Notes: generated by a model not told the origin, from the sequence alone. DNA of 64,000 nt from Tengunoibacter tsumagoiensis (GCF_003967535.1 NZ_BIFR01000001.1:2665001-2729000); one strand, 5' to 3'. Positions 44,791-54,004 are shown, counted from the stretch's first letter. Made by a program: numbers and translations.

Positions 44791-46116
44791 TTAGAGAAGA
44801 GTATGGTAGATTCTATCGGCGAAGAGGCCAAGTGGACGAAGCGCTTCTCCATTCCATTCTCCGACAAAATCGATTGGCAAACCACCCGAGATCGCTAGAA
44901 GATACCAATGATCTTGCTGAAGCAGAGGGAGTGCCCGTGCCTGTTGATCGCGGATAAACCATCTCTGTTGTACCGTATCATAGACTGGTACAACGCTGGT
45001 GAGAAGACAGAGCGCAGCATCACGCCAGGGGTTTTGTGCAAGCGAGTTGGCAACAGTTGTCAGAAAATCTTCAATGCACGCCTGTCCCGGTAAAGCTTGT
45101 TGGATTGGCGTAACATCGCCGGTGCGATGTACAAAGAGTGCCCGTTGGGATGCTGCTCCTGGCCAGTAGACCAGTTCGGCCTGCTGACGGATTCCTGTTG
45201 GATAGAATTCAGTGAATGTGGAACCTCCGATGGCAAATTGAAAGATCACTGCTGAGCGCTGAGAGGTAGTGCCATAGAGCCAGGTCTTCTGGGTGCGTTT
45301 GCGGTCGCTCTCTTCTACGATCTGTCCAAGGACGAGCCATTCATCGGTGACATGCTCACCACGAGCGAGCACCTCGTCTTCCTTAAGATTCCAGCCGATC
45401 AGCATGCGAATATCGTCCTGAAGTGGTGCCTCCAGCTCTCCTAAGTGCTGGTATGCTTCCGTCAGAAGTGCCAGACGACCAATCTGAGTGAGAAGTCTAT
45501 GAGGCCAGTCAGGTGAGGCATTGGGAAGCGTTGAGAGAGCGCGAACCCGTGTTGCCAGCCCTGGAGCCTGTGCATCTATCATCTGAGCTGCTTGATGTTC
45601 CCAGAACGTTGCTGGTCGCGTTTCAAGGCTCCCCAGTCCGTTGCGGACAAGATCATCTAGCCAGAGATTCAGTTTTTCAATGCCTGCATTGACCTGGGTC
45701 AGGCGTTTTTCAGCAGTTTTGATCTGACTGGTAGAAGGTGCTGAGCTCTGACCCTCTTTCGGTTCCTTGCCCTCTTTCCGTTTATTGGATGCGGCCCGTC
45801 TGGCCAGCCATTCAGTTACCCATTCGGGTGCACTGGCCTCTCCAAAGAGCGTAGGGGATGTATTGGCGAGTAAAAGGAGAGCCAGGCTATGTTTGCAGGG
45901 AAATTTGCGGCTCGGACAACTACACTGAGCTACAAGTGAGGAGAGGTCAACGCTCACACGATAGAGAGCGCTGCCCTGACATTCTCCCCAGAGCGCTTCA
46001 GGGCTCTGTCCCAGGCCCTGCCAATGTTTGTGTTGAGAAAGCTTTTTGCCAGCCGAGGCCGAACTACTGTCTGGAGCCATCGCTAATACTTGTTCTGAAG
46101 TAAGCTGTATATTCAA
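44791..46116 (-). CDS. SWIM zinc-finger protein (first gene of operon)
   Basis: Start placed at a TTG at 46116 because GGGAG lies 8 bases upstream; the frame is open to 46212 without support. The 441-residue product opens with LNIQLTSEQVLAMAPDSSSA and has the SWIM motif CSCPSRKFPCKH (CxC...CxH, around residue 65). SWIM domains bind zinc and mediate DNA or protein contacts. A helical and beta-mixed remainder contains no recognised enzyme. It begins the co-directional set SWIM-DUF5691-MoxR-DUF5682-VWA, a gene order I recall as conserved across Actinobacteria, Chloroflexota and Cyanobacteria. Confidence 0.8.
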   Translation of the reverse strand: MNIQLTSEQVLAMAPDSSSASAGKKLSQHKHWQGLGQSPEALWGECQGSALYRVSVDLSSLVAQCSCPSRKFPCKHSLALLLLANTSPTLFGEASAPEWVTEWLARRAASNKRKEGKEPKEGQSSAPSTSQIKTAEKRLTQVNAGIEKLNLWLDDLVRNGLGSLETRPATFWEHQAAQMIDAQAPGLATRVRALSTLPNASPDWPHRLLTQIGRLALLTEAYQHLGELEAPLQDDIRMLIGWNLKEDEVLARGEHVTDEWLVLGQIVEESDRKRTQKTWLYGTTSQRSAVIFQFAIGGSTFTEFYPTGIRQQAELVYWPGAASQRALFVHRTGDVTPIQQALPGQACIEDFLTTVANSLAQNPWRDAALCLLTSVVPVYDTVQQRWFIRDQQARALPLLQQDHWYLLAISGGLPIDFVGEWNGEALRPLGLFADRIYHTLL

Positions 46117-46372
46117 GGATCTTTCTCCCGACAAAATCTTTTTTGTATCTCTATAGAAATATTCTAACGTAATGGCAAGAAAACGGAAATATATTGAGGT
46201 GGAAATTGACAAAAATGGCTAGTGTAACAAGAAAATGCTGCTTGCTTTTATGAAAAAGATGAAACGCTCTCTGAGAGTGATCCGTGAGATCTGTAGAGAT
46301 CATGAAGAAGAGGGTGAAAAAATCTTCCGTTTGAGGATTGCTATTGATAATTGATAGAGGAAGGATAACAGA

Positions 46373-46750
46373 ATGGATACGTCGAAGCAACAGGCAGAGC
46401 AGCAGAGAGTTCAACGGCTCAATGATGAGGCGATCGCGGCTGGCACAACGCCGGAACGTTTGCAGAAACAATCTCAGCAGAAAGTTCACGACCTGTCCTC
46501 AGACAATGAACACGCTCATCAGTTGCGTGATGGCTATCGTGAGACTCAGGGACCAGACTATGAGCAGGAAAATCCTGGTCCTGAGCAGGAACAGGAGTCT
46601 TACAATCCCAGCCATAGTGGAGTGCGTCAATCTCATCGCCAGCCAGGTCGTCCAGCAACTGCCCCGGGACGCGATGAAGGGACTGCCTGGTCTGAGAAGT
46701 CCCAGATGGGCGCAACGGACACGCCTGATCATAAGAATCCAGCTGATTAA
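46373..46750 (+). CDS. Small hydrophilic, probably disordered protein
   Basis: The 125-residue product starts at ATG 46373 with a strong GAGGAAGGATAACAG leader. It is very rich in Gln, Glu, Asp, Arg and Ser, with almost no hydrophobic residues, for example QENPGPEQEQESYNP and HRQPGRPATAPGRDEG. No domain is recognisable. Composition is like small stress- or desiccation-related hydrophilins, but that is only an analogy. The clear ribosome binding site is the main reason to accept it as a gene. Confidence 0.6.
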   Translation: MDTSKQQAEQQRVQRLNDEAIAAGTTPERLQKQSQQKVHDLSSDNEHAHQLRDGYRETQGPDYEQENPGPEQEQESYNPSHSGVRQSHRQPGRPATAPGRDEGTAWSEKSQMGATDTPDHKNPAD

Positions 46751-46889
46751 ACGTCTGCTGGAAGCGAGCAAAAGAAGATGCATCTTTGCGCGTTTTGGCG
46801 TACAATCAGATCAGGCTCAGCTGGCAGTATGGAATAGAGAAGCAAGCGAGTCAATTTGAATAGACCTCAGTGCAAAGGAGCATCTTTGT

Positions 46890-48434
46890 ATGCAAACACT
46901 CTTGGGATTGGATCTGGGCACCACGGGCGTCAAGGCAGCCCTCTTTGCGGTAGAAGATGGGCACGTCGTGGCAGACGCCTTCTATGAATATCCTCTTTTT
47001 CATCCTCATCCCGGTTGGGCAGAACAGAACCCCCAGGATTGGTGGCAGGCCACCCTTGCAGCGATTCGTAGCTGTCTGGAGAAAGCCGAAAAGCAAGGCG
47101 TCAAGCCAGCCGATGTCAAAGGACTTGGTCTTTCGGGCCAGATGCATGGTGTTGTCCTGTTAGACGAAGCTGATCAGGTTTTGCGCCCCTGTATTATCTG
47201 GGCCGATCAGCGCAGCGAAGCTCAATGTCAGTGGATGACTGAGCGTGTTGGAGCCAGCAAGCTTATTGAATATGTCAGTAATCCGGCGCTCACCGGATTT
47301 ACCGCCCCGAAATTACTCTGGGTCCGCGACAACGAGCCAGCGCTATTTGCACGTGCCCGAACGCTTCTGTTGCCCAAAGATTATATTCGTTATCTTTTGA
47401 CGGGCGTCAAAGCCATGGAGATCTCCGATGCTGCAGGGACCTGTCTGCTCGATGTCAAGCATGGCGTCTGGTCGCAAGAAGTTTTGAAAGCCATTGAGCT
47501 TGACCCGGCCATTCTGCCACCAGTTGTGCCAGCAGATGCGGCGAGCGGAAGCATCAACGCTGAAGTTGCCCATCTGACCGGGCTGCCAGTGGGGGTTCCC
47601 GTTGCTGGTGGTGGAGCAGATAATGCCTGTGGAGCCGTTGGAAATGGTGTCGTCGTGCCTGGCCTGGCACTCGTCTCTGTTGGTACCAGTGGGATCGTCC
47701 TCTCCTATGCAGAGACCCCACAGGTCGATACCTCTGGTCCAGTGCCACGTGTCCATACCTTTAATCACGCGGCTCCCGACGCCTGGTATTTGATGGGGGT
47801 TACGCAAGGTGCGGGCCTCTCAATGCGCTGGCTTCGCGACAACATTGGCCTGCCAGAGCGAGCGTTGGAGCGCTGGACGGGAGGCGATGCCTACGACTAT
47901 CTGGCTCAAGAGGCAGCCGGTGTTCCTGCTGGGAGCGAGGGATTGATCTTCCTTCCATATCTGCAAGGCGAGCGGACTCCCCATCTGGATGCCTATGCAC
48001 GTGGTGGGTGGATTGGCCTGACTGCCAGCCATGATCGCCGTCATCTGATTCGGTCTGTTATGGAAGGTGTCGCCTTTAGCCTGAAGGATTGTTTTTCTAT
48101 TATTCAAGAGCAGGGATTGCGTTTAGAGCAGGTGCGAGCCACAGGTGGAGGCGCGAAAAGCCCGCTCTGGCGCCAGATCATTGCAGATATTCTCGGAGTT
48201 GAATTGGTTGTCACCAATGCGAGCGAAGGGCCAGCCTTTGGAGCAGCTTTACTCGCTGGCGTCGCGGCAGGTGTCTATCCATCTGTTCAGGTTGCCTGTG
48301 AAAAAACAGTGCGTGTGCTTGAAAAGACCGAGCCAGACCAGAACGTAGCTTCAGCGTATCAGCAGGCATATGAAACGTATCGAGCGCTCTATCCAGCGCT
48401 GAAGCCGATCATCAGTCGCCCCGGGGCTTTCTAA
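46890..48434 (+). CDS. xylB: Xylulokinase
   Basis: The 514-residue FGGY-family sugar kinase starts at ATG 46890 behind AAAGGAG. The N-terminal phosphate-binding loop GLDLGTTGVKAALF (5-18), the xylulokinase-specific GLGLSGQMHGVVLLD with WADQR (about 72-107), and the C-terminal ATP-binding RATGGGAKSPLWRQIIADI (about 412-430) are all present. It phosphorylates D-xylulose to xylulose 5-phosphate in the cytoplasm. Its normal partner xylose isomerase is not in the window, but GH30, GH43 and GH52 genes provide xylose. It is probably transcribed alone and ends at a long inverted repeat. Confidence 0.93.
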   Translation: MQTLLGLDLGTTGVKAALFAVEDGHVVADAFYEYPLFHPHPGWAEQNPQDWWQATLAAIRSCLEKAEKQGVKPADVKGLGLSGQMHGVVLLDEADQVLRPCIIWADQRSEAQCQWMTERVGASKLIEYVSNPALTGFTAPKLLWVRDNEPALFARARTLLLPKDYIRYLLTGVKAMEISDAAGTCLLDVKHGVWSQEVLKAIELDPAILPPVVPADAASGSINAEVAHLTGLPVGVPVAGGGADNACGAVGNGVVVPGLALVSVGTSGIVLSYAETPQVDTSGPVPRVHTFNHAAPDAWYLMGVTQGAGLSMRWLRDNIGLPERALERWTGGDAYDYLAQEAAGVPAGSEGLIFLPYLQGERTPHLDAYARGGWIGLTASHDRRHLIRSVMEGVAFSLKDCFSIIQEQGLRLEQVRATGGGAKSPLWRQIIADILGVELVVTNASEGPAFGAALLAGVAAGVYPSVQVACEKTVRVLEKTEPDQNVASAYQQAYETYRALYPALKPIISRPGAF

Positions 48435-48449
48435 GGGTATCTTTCACAT

Positions 48450-48513
48450 AACAGCAGGGGTTGCAGCTCCACAATTTTTCCATGTGAAAATTGGAGCTGC
48501 AACCCCTGCTGTT
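48450..48513. terminator. Long inverted repeat between convergent genes
   Basis: Arms 48450-48471 and 48492-48513 are perfect 22-bp inverted repeats (AACAGCAGGGGTTGCAGCTC and complement). Pairing extends inward through AATTTT/AAAATT with one bulge. It lies between the convergent xylB and DUF4190-like genes and probably terminates both; the stem is unusually long for that role. Confidence 0.65.
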
Positions 48514-48548
48514 ACCTGCGGAAGAGCATTCATTCTCTTCCTTAATAA

Positions 48549-48989
48549 TTAATAGTTTGTCGTGTTTGCAGAATTAGAGAGAGCTGCAAGAATGCCAGTG
48601 ATGATCAGGCCTGTGTCACAAATAGAGAACACCAGGCCAATAATTGAGAGAACAATCCCCACAATTGCAATGGTATGGCGTTGTACTGATTTGCGCCCAA
48701 TGATTGAGAAGATAAGTCCAAGCACACCAATAATTAAGTTTATCACTGGGATCCAGCAGAGGACAATACACACAATACCCAGGATCAGGCCAGCCAGAGC
48801 CTGTCCGCTGCCAGGGTCAGGAGCCTGAGGTCCAGCATAGTTCTGATATTGATTAGGATCTTGATACTGATTGGGATTGGGATAAGGATTGGGAGTGTAT
48901 TGAGTTGCTGGTGGCGGATAGCCCGGGCCAGAGCCATAACCAGGCTGCTGGGAGGGCTGCTCCGGATAATAGGGAGGCTGATTACTCAT
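48549..48989 (-). CDS. DUF4190-like small membrane protein with Pro/Gln/Tyr-rich N-terminus
   Basis: The 146-residue protein starts at ATG 48989. Residues 1-62 are disordered and rich in Pro, Gln, Tyr and Asn (YPEQPSQQPGYGSGPGYPPP). Three hydrophobic helices follow: ALAGLILGIVCIVLCWIPVI, LIIGVLGLIFSIIG and IAIVGIVLSIIGLVFSICD. The pattern of two linked hairpin-forming helices with Gly-Leu-Ile repeats fits DUF4190 and related membrane proteins of unknown function. It stands alone. Confidence 0.68.
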   Translation of the reverse strand: MSNQPPYYPEQPSQQPGYGSGPGYPPPATQYTPNPYPNPNQYQDPNQYQNYAGPQAPDPGSGQALAGLILGIVCIVLCWIPVINLIIGVLGLIFSIIGRKSVQRHTIAIVGIVLSIIGLVFSICDTGLIITGILAALSNSANTTNY

Positions 48990-49409
48990 TTGCGCATTCT
49001 CCTCTTTTTTTTGCCTATTTTAATTACATTTGAATGCAGCGCTCTTGTAAAGAATAACCATTCTTGCTTAAAATGATTGCGAGAGTAAAGACATAGGTAC
49101 GTAGAGTAGATCTTTAAGTGTGCGAAGAATGAGTATTAAGCCCAAGACCGCCAGATTATCTATCCAGATGAGTATAACCCAAGTTAGTAGGAGAAAACAA
49201 TATCTGTTGCCGCGCAAAATGAAACTGCTCCCACTCTAAGAAATTATTCTGGGGAAAGTATCCTGGGAAAATTATCTTGAAAGATTTTAAAACTTATGCT
49301 ATGATATTTTTACCAATCTAAAATAATTATTTTTTAGTACATAAAAATCTGAGAAGCGAAGATCAGAAACGCCAGGTTTGAGAAAAAGGCGGCAAAGAGG
49401 AGCGTGTCT
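48990..49409. other. Intergenic, divergent promoters with AT-rich palindrome
   Basis: About 420 bases, no gene. It carries the Nramp promoter and the palindrome listed separately. No manganese riboswitch consensus is seen. Confidence 0.5.
49277..49333 (+). promoter_or_regulatory. Nramp gene promoter with downstream palindrome
   Basis: TTGAAA (49277-49282) and TATGAT (49300-49305) are separated by 17 bases. A perfect palindrome AAAATAATTATTTT (49320-49333) lies just past the expected transcription start and could be an operator for a metal-sensing repressor. Confidence 0.55.
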
Positions 49410-50741
49410 ATGGCATTATTATCGAAATCGCGGTCAGGTGTAGAAGAAGTCTCCCCTCTCACTTTGAAGCTATTAAAAGGATGGAAGCATATCTGGACGA
49501 GTGAGAATCGCTGGGGAATTGGTGTCAGGGAGATCTTTGCGGCCCTGGGACCTGGTTTTCTGGTCAGTGTGGGGTATATGGACCCGGGCAACTGGGGGAC
49601 CAATCTTGCTGCGGGTGCGGGCTATGGATATACATTATTATGGGTTATTTTAGCGAGCAATCTGATCGCTATCTTTCTCCAGATCTCAGCGGCCAAACTT
49701 GGAATAGCGACAGGAAAAGATCTGGCACAACTTATTCGCGAACATTTTCCGCGTCCGTTTGCCAACGCATTTGGTGCAACCGCTATTATTGCCATCATGG
49801 CCACGGATCTGGCCGAGATTCTTGGTGGAGCACTGGGCTTTAACATCCTCTTTGGCATCCCTTTATTTCCTGCGGCAATCCTGACGGGCATGATCGTGAT
49901 GGGGTTATTGGCCCTCAGTCGCTGGGGTTTTCGTAAACTCGAATATGTCATCATTGGTTTTGTCTCAATTATTGGGTTAGCCTACGTCTATGAAACCACT
50001 TTGATTCGCCCTGATTGGGGCCAGATTGCCCTGCATACCGTTGTGCCTCAGTTTTCTGCTGGTAGCATCCTGGTGGCGGTTGGTATTCTGGGGGCAACGG
50101 TGATGCCACATAATGTCTTTTTGCATTCCTTTCTGGCTCCTTTGCGGCTGAGTAGTCCAGAGGCAACGCTTCTCGAGCGTAAGAAAGTGTTTCGCCTGGC
50201 CAAGATCGACACGATTGCGGCCCTGAACGTAGCCTTTTTTGTCAATGCGGCAATGCTTGTCGTGGCTGGAGCCATCTTTTATAAGCATGTAGATCCAGCG
50301 ACATTAGATTTGCAGACCGCTTCGGCCACCCTCACGCCTATCCTGGGTGGATTGGCATCACTGGCATTTGGCATTGGTCTGCTGGCTTCTGGCCTCTCCT
50401 CTTCAACGACTGGAACGATTGCGGGCCAGATCGTCTTGCGGGGCTTTTTAAATATGAAGGTAAAAATGTGGATCTGGCGCATTATTACGCTCCTCCCCGC
50501 ATTGCTGGTCACCTCCCCTCTCTTTCATATCTCTTCAGTTGAGATTCTTGTTATCAGCCAGGTCATCTTAAGTCTGCAACTTCCCTTTACCATGGGGGCC
50601 CTGGTCATCCTCACAAGCCGTAAGAAGATCATGGGAGCATTTGTGAATAGCCGACTGACCCAGGCCTTTAATATCTTATTGGTTGTCCTGGTGACAGCGC
50701 TTAATGTGTGGTTGCTGTACTCCTATCTGCCGATCGCGTAG
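49410..50741 (+). CDS. mntH: Nramp-family divalent metal transporter
   Basis: Start taken at ATG 49410, 7 bases after AGAGGAG; a GTG two codons earlier is possible. The 443-residue protein has about eleven helices. The metal site is intact: DPGN (58-61) in helix 1 and the AxxMPH motif (ATVMPHNVFLHS) in helix 6, which together define manganese/iron-type Nramp transporters. It imports Mn2+ or Fe2+ with protons across the cytoplasmic membrane. It is monocistronic, with a good promoter and an AT-rich palindrome upstream that suggests metal-dependent control. Confidence 0.9.
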   Translation: MALLSKSRSGVEEVSPLTLKLLKGWKHIWTSENRWGIGVREIFAALGPGFLVSVGYMDPGNWGTNLAAGAGYGYTLLWVILASNLIAIFLQISAAKLGIATGKDLAQLIREHFPRPFANAFGATAIIAIMATDLAEILGGALGFNILFGIPLFPAAILTGMIVMGLLALSRWGFRKLEYVIIGFVSIIGLAYVYETTLIRPDWGQIALHTVVPQFSAGSILVAVGILGATVMPHNVFLHSFLAPLRLSSPEATLLERKKVFRLAKIDTIAALNVAFFVNAAMLVVAGAIFYKHVDPATLDLQTASATLTPILGGLASLAFGIGLLASGLSSSTTGTIAGQIVLRGFLNMKVKMWIWRIITLLPALLVTSPLFHISSVEILVISQVILSLQLPFTMGALVILTSRKKIMGAFVNSRLTQAFNILLVVLVTALNVWLLYSYLPIA

Positions 50742-50913
50742 AAGCTCTGGCGGAAAAATGGCTCTCTCGTTACAAAGATTCGCCCATACTGAGGCTCTGA
50801 GGAGTGGTCTTCTCAGCTATGGTATTCTCTAGCAATCTATGCTAAGATTTTTTGAAAGCTGCCGACAAGAGAGTGTCCGCGTTATTTTGGCTCGAACAAG
50901 GAGATAGATAGAG

Positions 50914-52149
50914 TTGTCAACTCACGAAAAAAAATATGTTATTATTGGGAACGGCGTGGCTGGTACAACTGCGGCGGAGACGTTACGCAAGAACGATCCA
51001 AATTGTAGTATTGTGCTGCTGACCAACGAGCCATATCCCCTTTATAATCGTGTCTCTCTGCCTCGTTTTCTGCAAGGAGTGATCGTTGAGCAGAAGGTAA
51101 TGATTAAAGATTTTGCCTGGCATGAGCAGCGCAATATCCAGTTAATCACCGAGACGCTTGTGACTCAGATCCAGACGGAAGAGCGTCTTGTTGAGACGAG
51201 CGATGGACGAACGTTTCCCTATGATGCTCTCCTCATTGCCAGCGGTGGATGGGCCAATTCATTACAGGTACCTGGCGCGAAAGATACCAAACATATTTAT
51301 AACTTTGTGACGCTGGACGACACCAAAACTCTGATTGAGCGTATGAGGGAATCGCGTACAGCCCTGGCTTATGGGGGAAGTTTTATTGCCTATGAGCTGT
51401 GCGATGGTTTTGCGATGCGCAAATTAGAGACAACCTGGCTGATGCGCGGCCCCTACTGGTTAAGAAATTCTTTGGACGCCGATGGAGGAGAAGTCGTTGA
51501 TAACATCGCCAAGAAATTTGGCGTGGAAGTCATCCATGGGGATGAGATTGAAGAGATCGTGCCCAGCAATGGCGTTCCAGGGTATGTAAAAACGACAAAA
51601 GGACGGCAGATCCAGGCAGACATGATTGGAATTGGTCTGGGGATTACGCTGAATACGCATCTCGTCAAAGAGACGCCGATTGAAGTCCATCATGGAATTG
51701 TGGTGAACGAATATCTGGAGACCAACGTTCCAGGTGTGTTTGCAGCTGGCGATGTGGCCGAGTTCTTTGATACTACGCTGAATCGCCATCATACGATGGG
51801 AACCTGGGATAATGCGACCTCTCATGGGCGCATTGCAGGAACAAATATGGCGGGGGGTCATACCCCTTATGTGGATGTTCCTACCTATACAAGTCCCCTC
51901 TTCGACGTCAATATTGCCGTTGTAGGCAGTGCAGAGTCCAGCAATCCTGAGCTTGATACCATTGCACTGCGCGAACCAGGCGAGAAAGGCAACGAGAATT
52001 ATCGCCGTCTCTTCTTCCGTGAAAATAAGCTGGTTGGTGTGTTGATGATTGGGAGCCCCAAAGGACGAAAGAAACTGGTTGAGCTGGTAAAGAATCAAGA
52101 CGTTTTTGCCACTGCTGCTGAGCGCGAAGCGCTGTTGACCTTAAAGTAA
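50914..52149 (+). CDS. FAD/NAD(P)-dependent oxidoreductase (Pyr_redox_2, NirB/rubredoxin reductase-like)
   Basis: The start is a TTG at 50914, with AAGGAG 10 bases upstream. The 411-residue protein has the FAD-binding YVIIGNGVAGTTAAETLR at 8-25, LYNRVSLPRFL typical of the NirB-N-terminal/rubredoxin reductase group, and the second FAD contact GVFAAGDVAEF near 275. The NAD(P)-binding region (about 145-175, ALAYGGSFIAYELCDGFA) has a modified dinucleotide motif with AYGGSF instead of GxGxxG, so the donor is uncertain. No partner ferredoxin, rubredoxin or nitrite reductase lies next to it. It ends at a strong terminator. Confidence 0.82.
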   Translation: MSTHEKKYVIIGNGVAGTTAAETLRKNDPNCSIVLLTNEPYPLYNRVSLPRFLQGVIVEQKVMIKDFAWHEQRNIQLITETLVTQIQTEERLVETSDGRTFPYDALLIASGGWANSLQVPGAKDTKHIYNFVTLDDTKTLIERMRESRTALAYGGSFIAYELCDGFAMRKLETTWLMRGPYWLRNSLDADGGEVVDNIAKKFGVEVIHGDEIEEIVPSNGVPGYVKTTKGRQIQADMIGIGLGITLNTHLVKETPIEVHHGIVVNEYLETNVPGVFAAGDVAEFFDTTLNRHHTMGTWDNATSHGRIAGTNMAGGHTPYVDVPTYTSPLFDVNIAVVGSAESSNPELDTIALREPGEKGNENYRRLFFRENKLVGVLMIGSPKGRKKLVELVKNQDVFATAAEREALLTLK

Positions 52150-52214
52150 CCGCTCTTAAAAAACAGGCTTTTTGAAGGCCTATAAACGTCATCTGGTCAG
52201 GCCGAGATTGCACC

Positions 52215-52268
52215 AAAAAGGGCAATCCTCTCGATATGTACTATGTACAAAAGAGGATTGCCCTTTTT
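52215..52268 (+). terminator. Rho-independent terminator
   Basis: AAAAAGGGCAATCCTCT (52215-52231) and AGAGGATTGCCCTTTTT (52252-52268) form a perfect 17-bp stem, followed by further T residues. It ends the FAD oxidoreductase transcript. Confidence 0.85.
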
Positions 52269-52486
52269 TTTCTGTTTTTAGCCGGTACTTTTCCCAGCCG
52301 ACCTATGATTCTCATAATCTCTGCGACAAAAGAGGGGAATGAACCTGTGAAGAAATACGCATTTTTGTCGTATGTGAAAATATATATGTCCTATTTTAGA
52401 GGTGTTTACTTGACTGAAAGTAGCTTTTCCTATACCGTTAGAGGACACTATAGCTCAGTAGAGAGCTAGATGTTAGGAGATGCCCC

Positions 52487-54004
52487 GTGGCGATACTTTG
52501 TTCTCATTGTGGTAATCCACTGCCGCGAGATGACGCGCGTTTTTGTGCTCACTGTGGTGGGCAATTGCCCGATCCGCCCCCAATACAAGGCGACCAGCAA
52601 TCGGCAAGTTCTCCTGTGTCTGAAGCACAGCGGTCATCTGCACGTGCCAGTCAAGATGAACCTCCCGCCTGGATGAGCCAATTAGCAGGTAGAAATGAAC
52701 GGCTCGCCCAAAAAATGAGTGGTTCTTCGCAGCCTGTAGATAACAAAAAACAGCAGAGCGAGGCAGGAGATGGTGCTCAGAAGCAGCAAGGCGTTGAAGA
52801 TCTGCCGACTACGGTCTTTCAGCCAGCGAAGCCACCTGTGCGAGAATTGCGTGTGAAGGTCTGGGATGAAGAGGAGAGCTCAGAATCTGCTCCAGCCCGG
52901 AGCGCTGCATCGTCCCTTCAAGACCCCCTACCAGATGAAGGGCAGGTAGAAGATCTCCCAACGCGACTATTGGAGTCTTACCCACCTGTGCCAGCCATTC
53001 CCAACGAATTGGATGTAGATGCACAACCAACGCGCCCTTTGCTTGCCGAAAGCCCCGCCAGACCTCTATCTATGAAGCAAGGGAACATAAAGCAGAATGA
53101 GAGTATTTCTCAGTTAAATACCGTTCAGATGCCTGCTGCAGAGAAGATAGCTCCACGGTTTGAGCCAAAGCTTGCTGATAAAGCGGCTTTTACGGTCGTG
53201 CGCGATAACACCCCTGCACCCTCTCAATCGCCTGAAAGGCGTAGTGGCTCTGAGTCTACGCAGCAAGTGACGCCATTGCCGCCAGTGGCTCAAACATTTC
53301 GGCCAGCCGCCCCATTGCCACCAGTCCCTGAAACTCCCAGACCAGTCAATCCATTGCCATTGGTGCCAGTGACTCCACCAGTGCAACTGAGATCGGGTCA
53401 CCAATACGGTCAGCAACCTGCTGGTGGGGCAGTCGCTCCATCGAGCCATGTCCCCACGCAGAAAAAACGCAAGAGCCGTGTACCACTGGTCGTTGCGATA
53501 GTCCTCATTGTGTTATTGATTGCTGCGGGTATTGGGAGCTGGGTAGTGGTAGCCAGACCTTTTGCCGTGAATCCTACGACTGATCCGGTCCAGCAATTTC
53601 AGGATGCTTCTCTTCACGTCTCGCTCCTCTATCCAAAAGATTGGTCTGCTCAGGTTCACCATGACAAAGGGACAGTTCTGCTTGCGGATAGTGACACCAT
53701 TGATCAGTTTACCATCAGCGTTGATGCTACTGCCAGCGATCCAGCGCAATATTTGCAGAGTCAGGCCAAATTATTGACAATTACCGATGCGAAGGCTGAT
53801 GCCCCAGTTTCGTTTGGTGGAAGTACCTGGCAGCAGATCCACGGCACATTGCAGTTAAATGGGGTCAAGTACCAGGCTCTGATGCTGGCAACGGTGTATA
53901 ATAGCCGTCTGTATATGATTACGCAGCTTGCTCCAGGTGATTCCTTTGATGATGAAGTAAAGTTTGTCTTTACGCCCATGCATTCGTCCTGGCAATTTAT
54001 CTAA
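52487..54004 (+). CDS. Zinc-ribbon membrane protein with long disordered linker
   Basis: The start is a GTG at 52487, 7 bases after AGGAG. The 505-residue product opens with a zinc ribbon, CSHCGNPLPRDDARFCAHCG (residues 5-24). A disordered Pro/Ser/Gln-rich region follows to about 325 and contains three related acidic-threonine motifs, VEDLPTTVFQP, VEDLPTRLLES and DAQPTRPLLAES. One transmembrane helix lies at about 330-352. The C-terminal ~150 residues form an exported domain (YPKDWSAQVHHDKGTVLL) resembling PsbP-like or lipoprotein-type sensor folds. Such architecture is frequent beside Ser/Thr kinases and FHA proteins in Ktedonobacteria; the Thr motifs may be phospho-sites. No function is assigned. 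Confidence 0.7.
   Translation: MAILCSHCGNPLPRDDARFCAHCGGQLPDPPPIQGDQQSASSPVSEAQRSSARASQDEPPAWMSQLAGRNERLAQKMSGSSQPVDNKKQQSEAGDGAQKQQGVEDLPTTVFQPAKPPVRELRVKVWDEEESSESAPARSAASSLQDPLPDEGQVEDLPTRLLESYPPVPAIPNELDVDAQPTRPLLAESPARPLSMKQGNIKQNESISQLNTVQMPAAEKIAPRFEPKLADKAAFTVVRDNTPAPSQSPERRSGSESTQQVTPLPPVAQTFRPAAPLPPVPETPRPVNPLPLVPVTPPVQLRSGHQYGQQPAGGAVAPSSHVPTQKKRKSRVPLVVAIVLIVLLIAAGIGSWVVVARPFAVNPTTDPVQQFQDASLHVSLLYPKDWSAQVHHDKGTVLLADSDTIDQFTISVDATASDPAQYLQSQAKLLTITDAKADAPVSFGGSTWQQIHGTLQLNGVKYQALMLATVYNSRLYMITQLAPGDSFDDEVKFVFTPMHSSWQFI

Noticed and set aside
46338..46859. 173-codon frame overlapping the small hydrophilic protein
   Set aside because: It is in another frame with an Arg/Cys-rich, unnatural composition; the 125-codon frame has the strong ribosome binding site.
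49080..49400. Manganese riboswitch before the Nramp gene
   Set aside because: The conserved paired loops of the yybP-ykoY class are not seen; only a promoter and a palindrome are supported.
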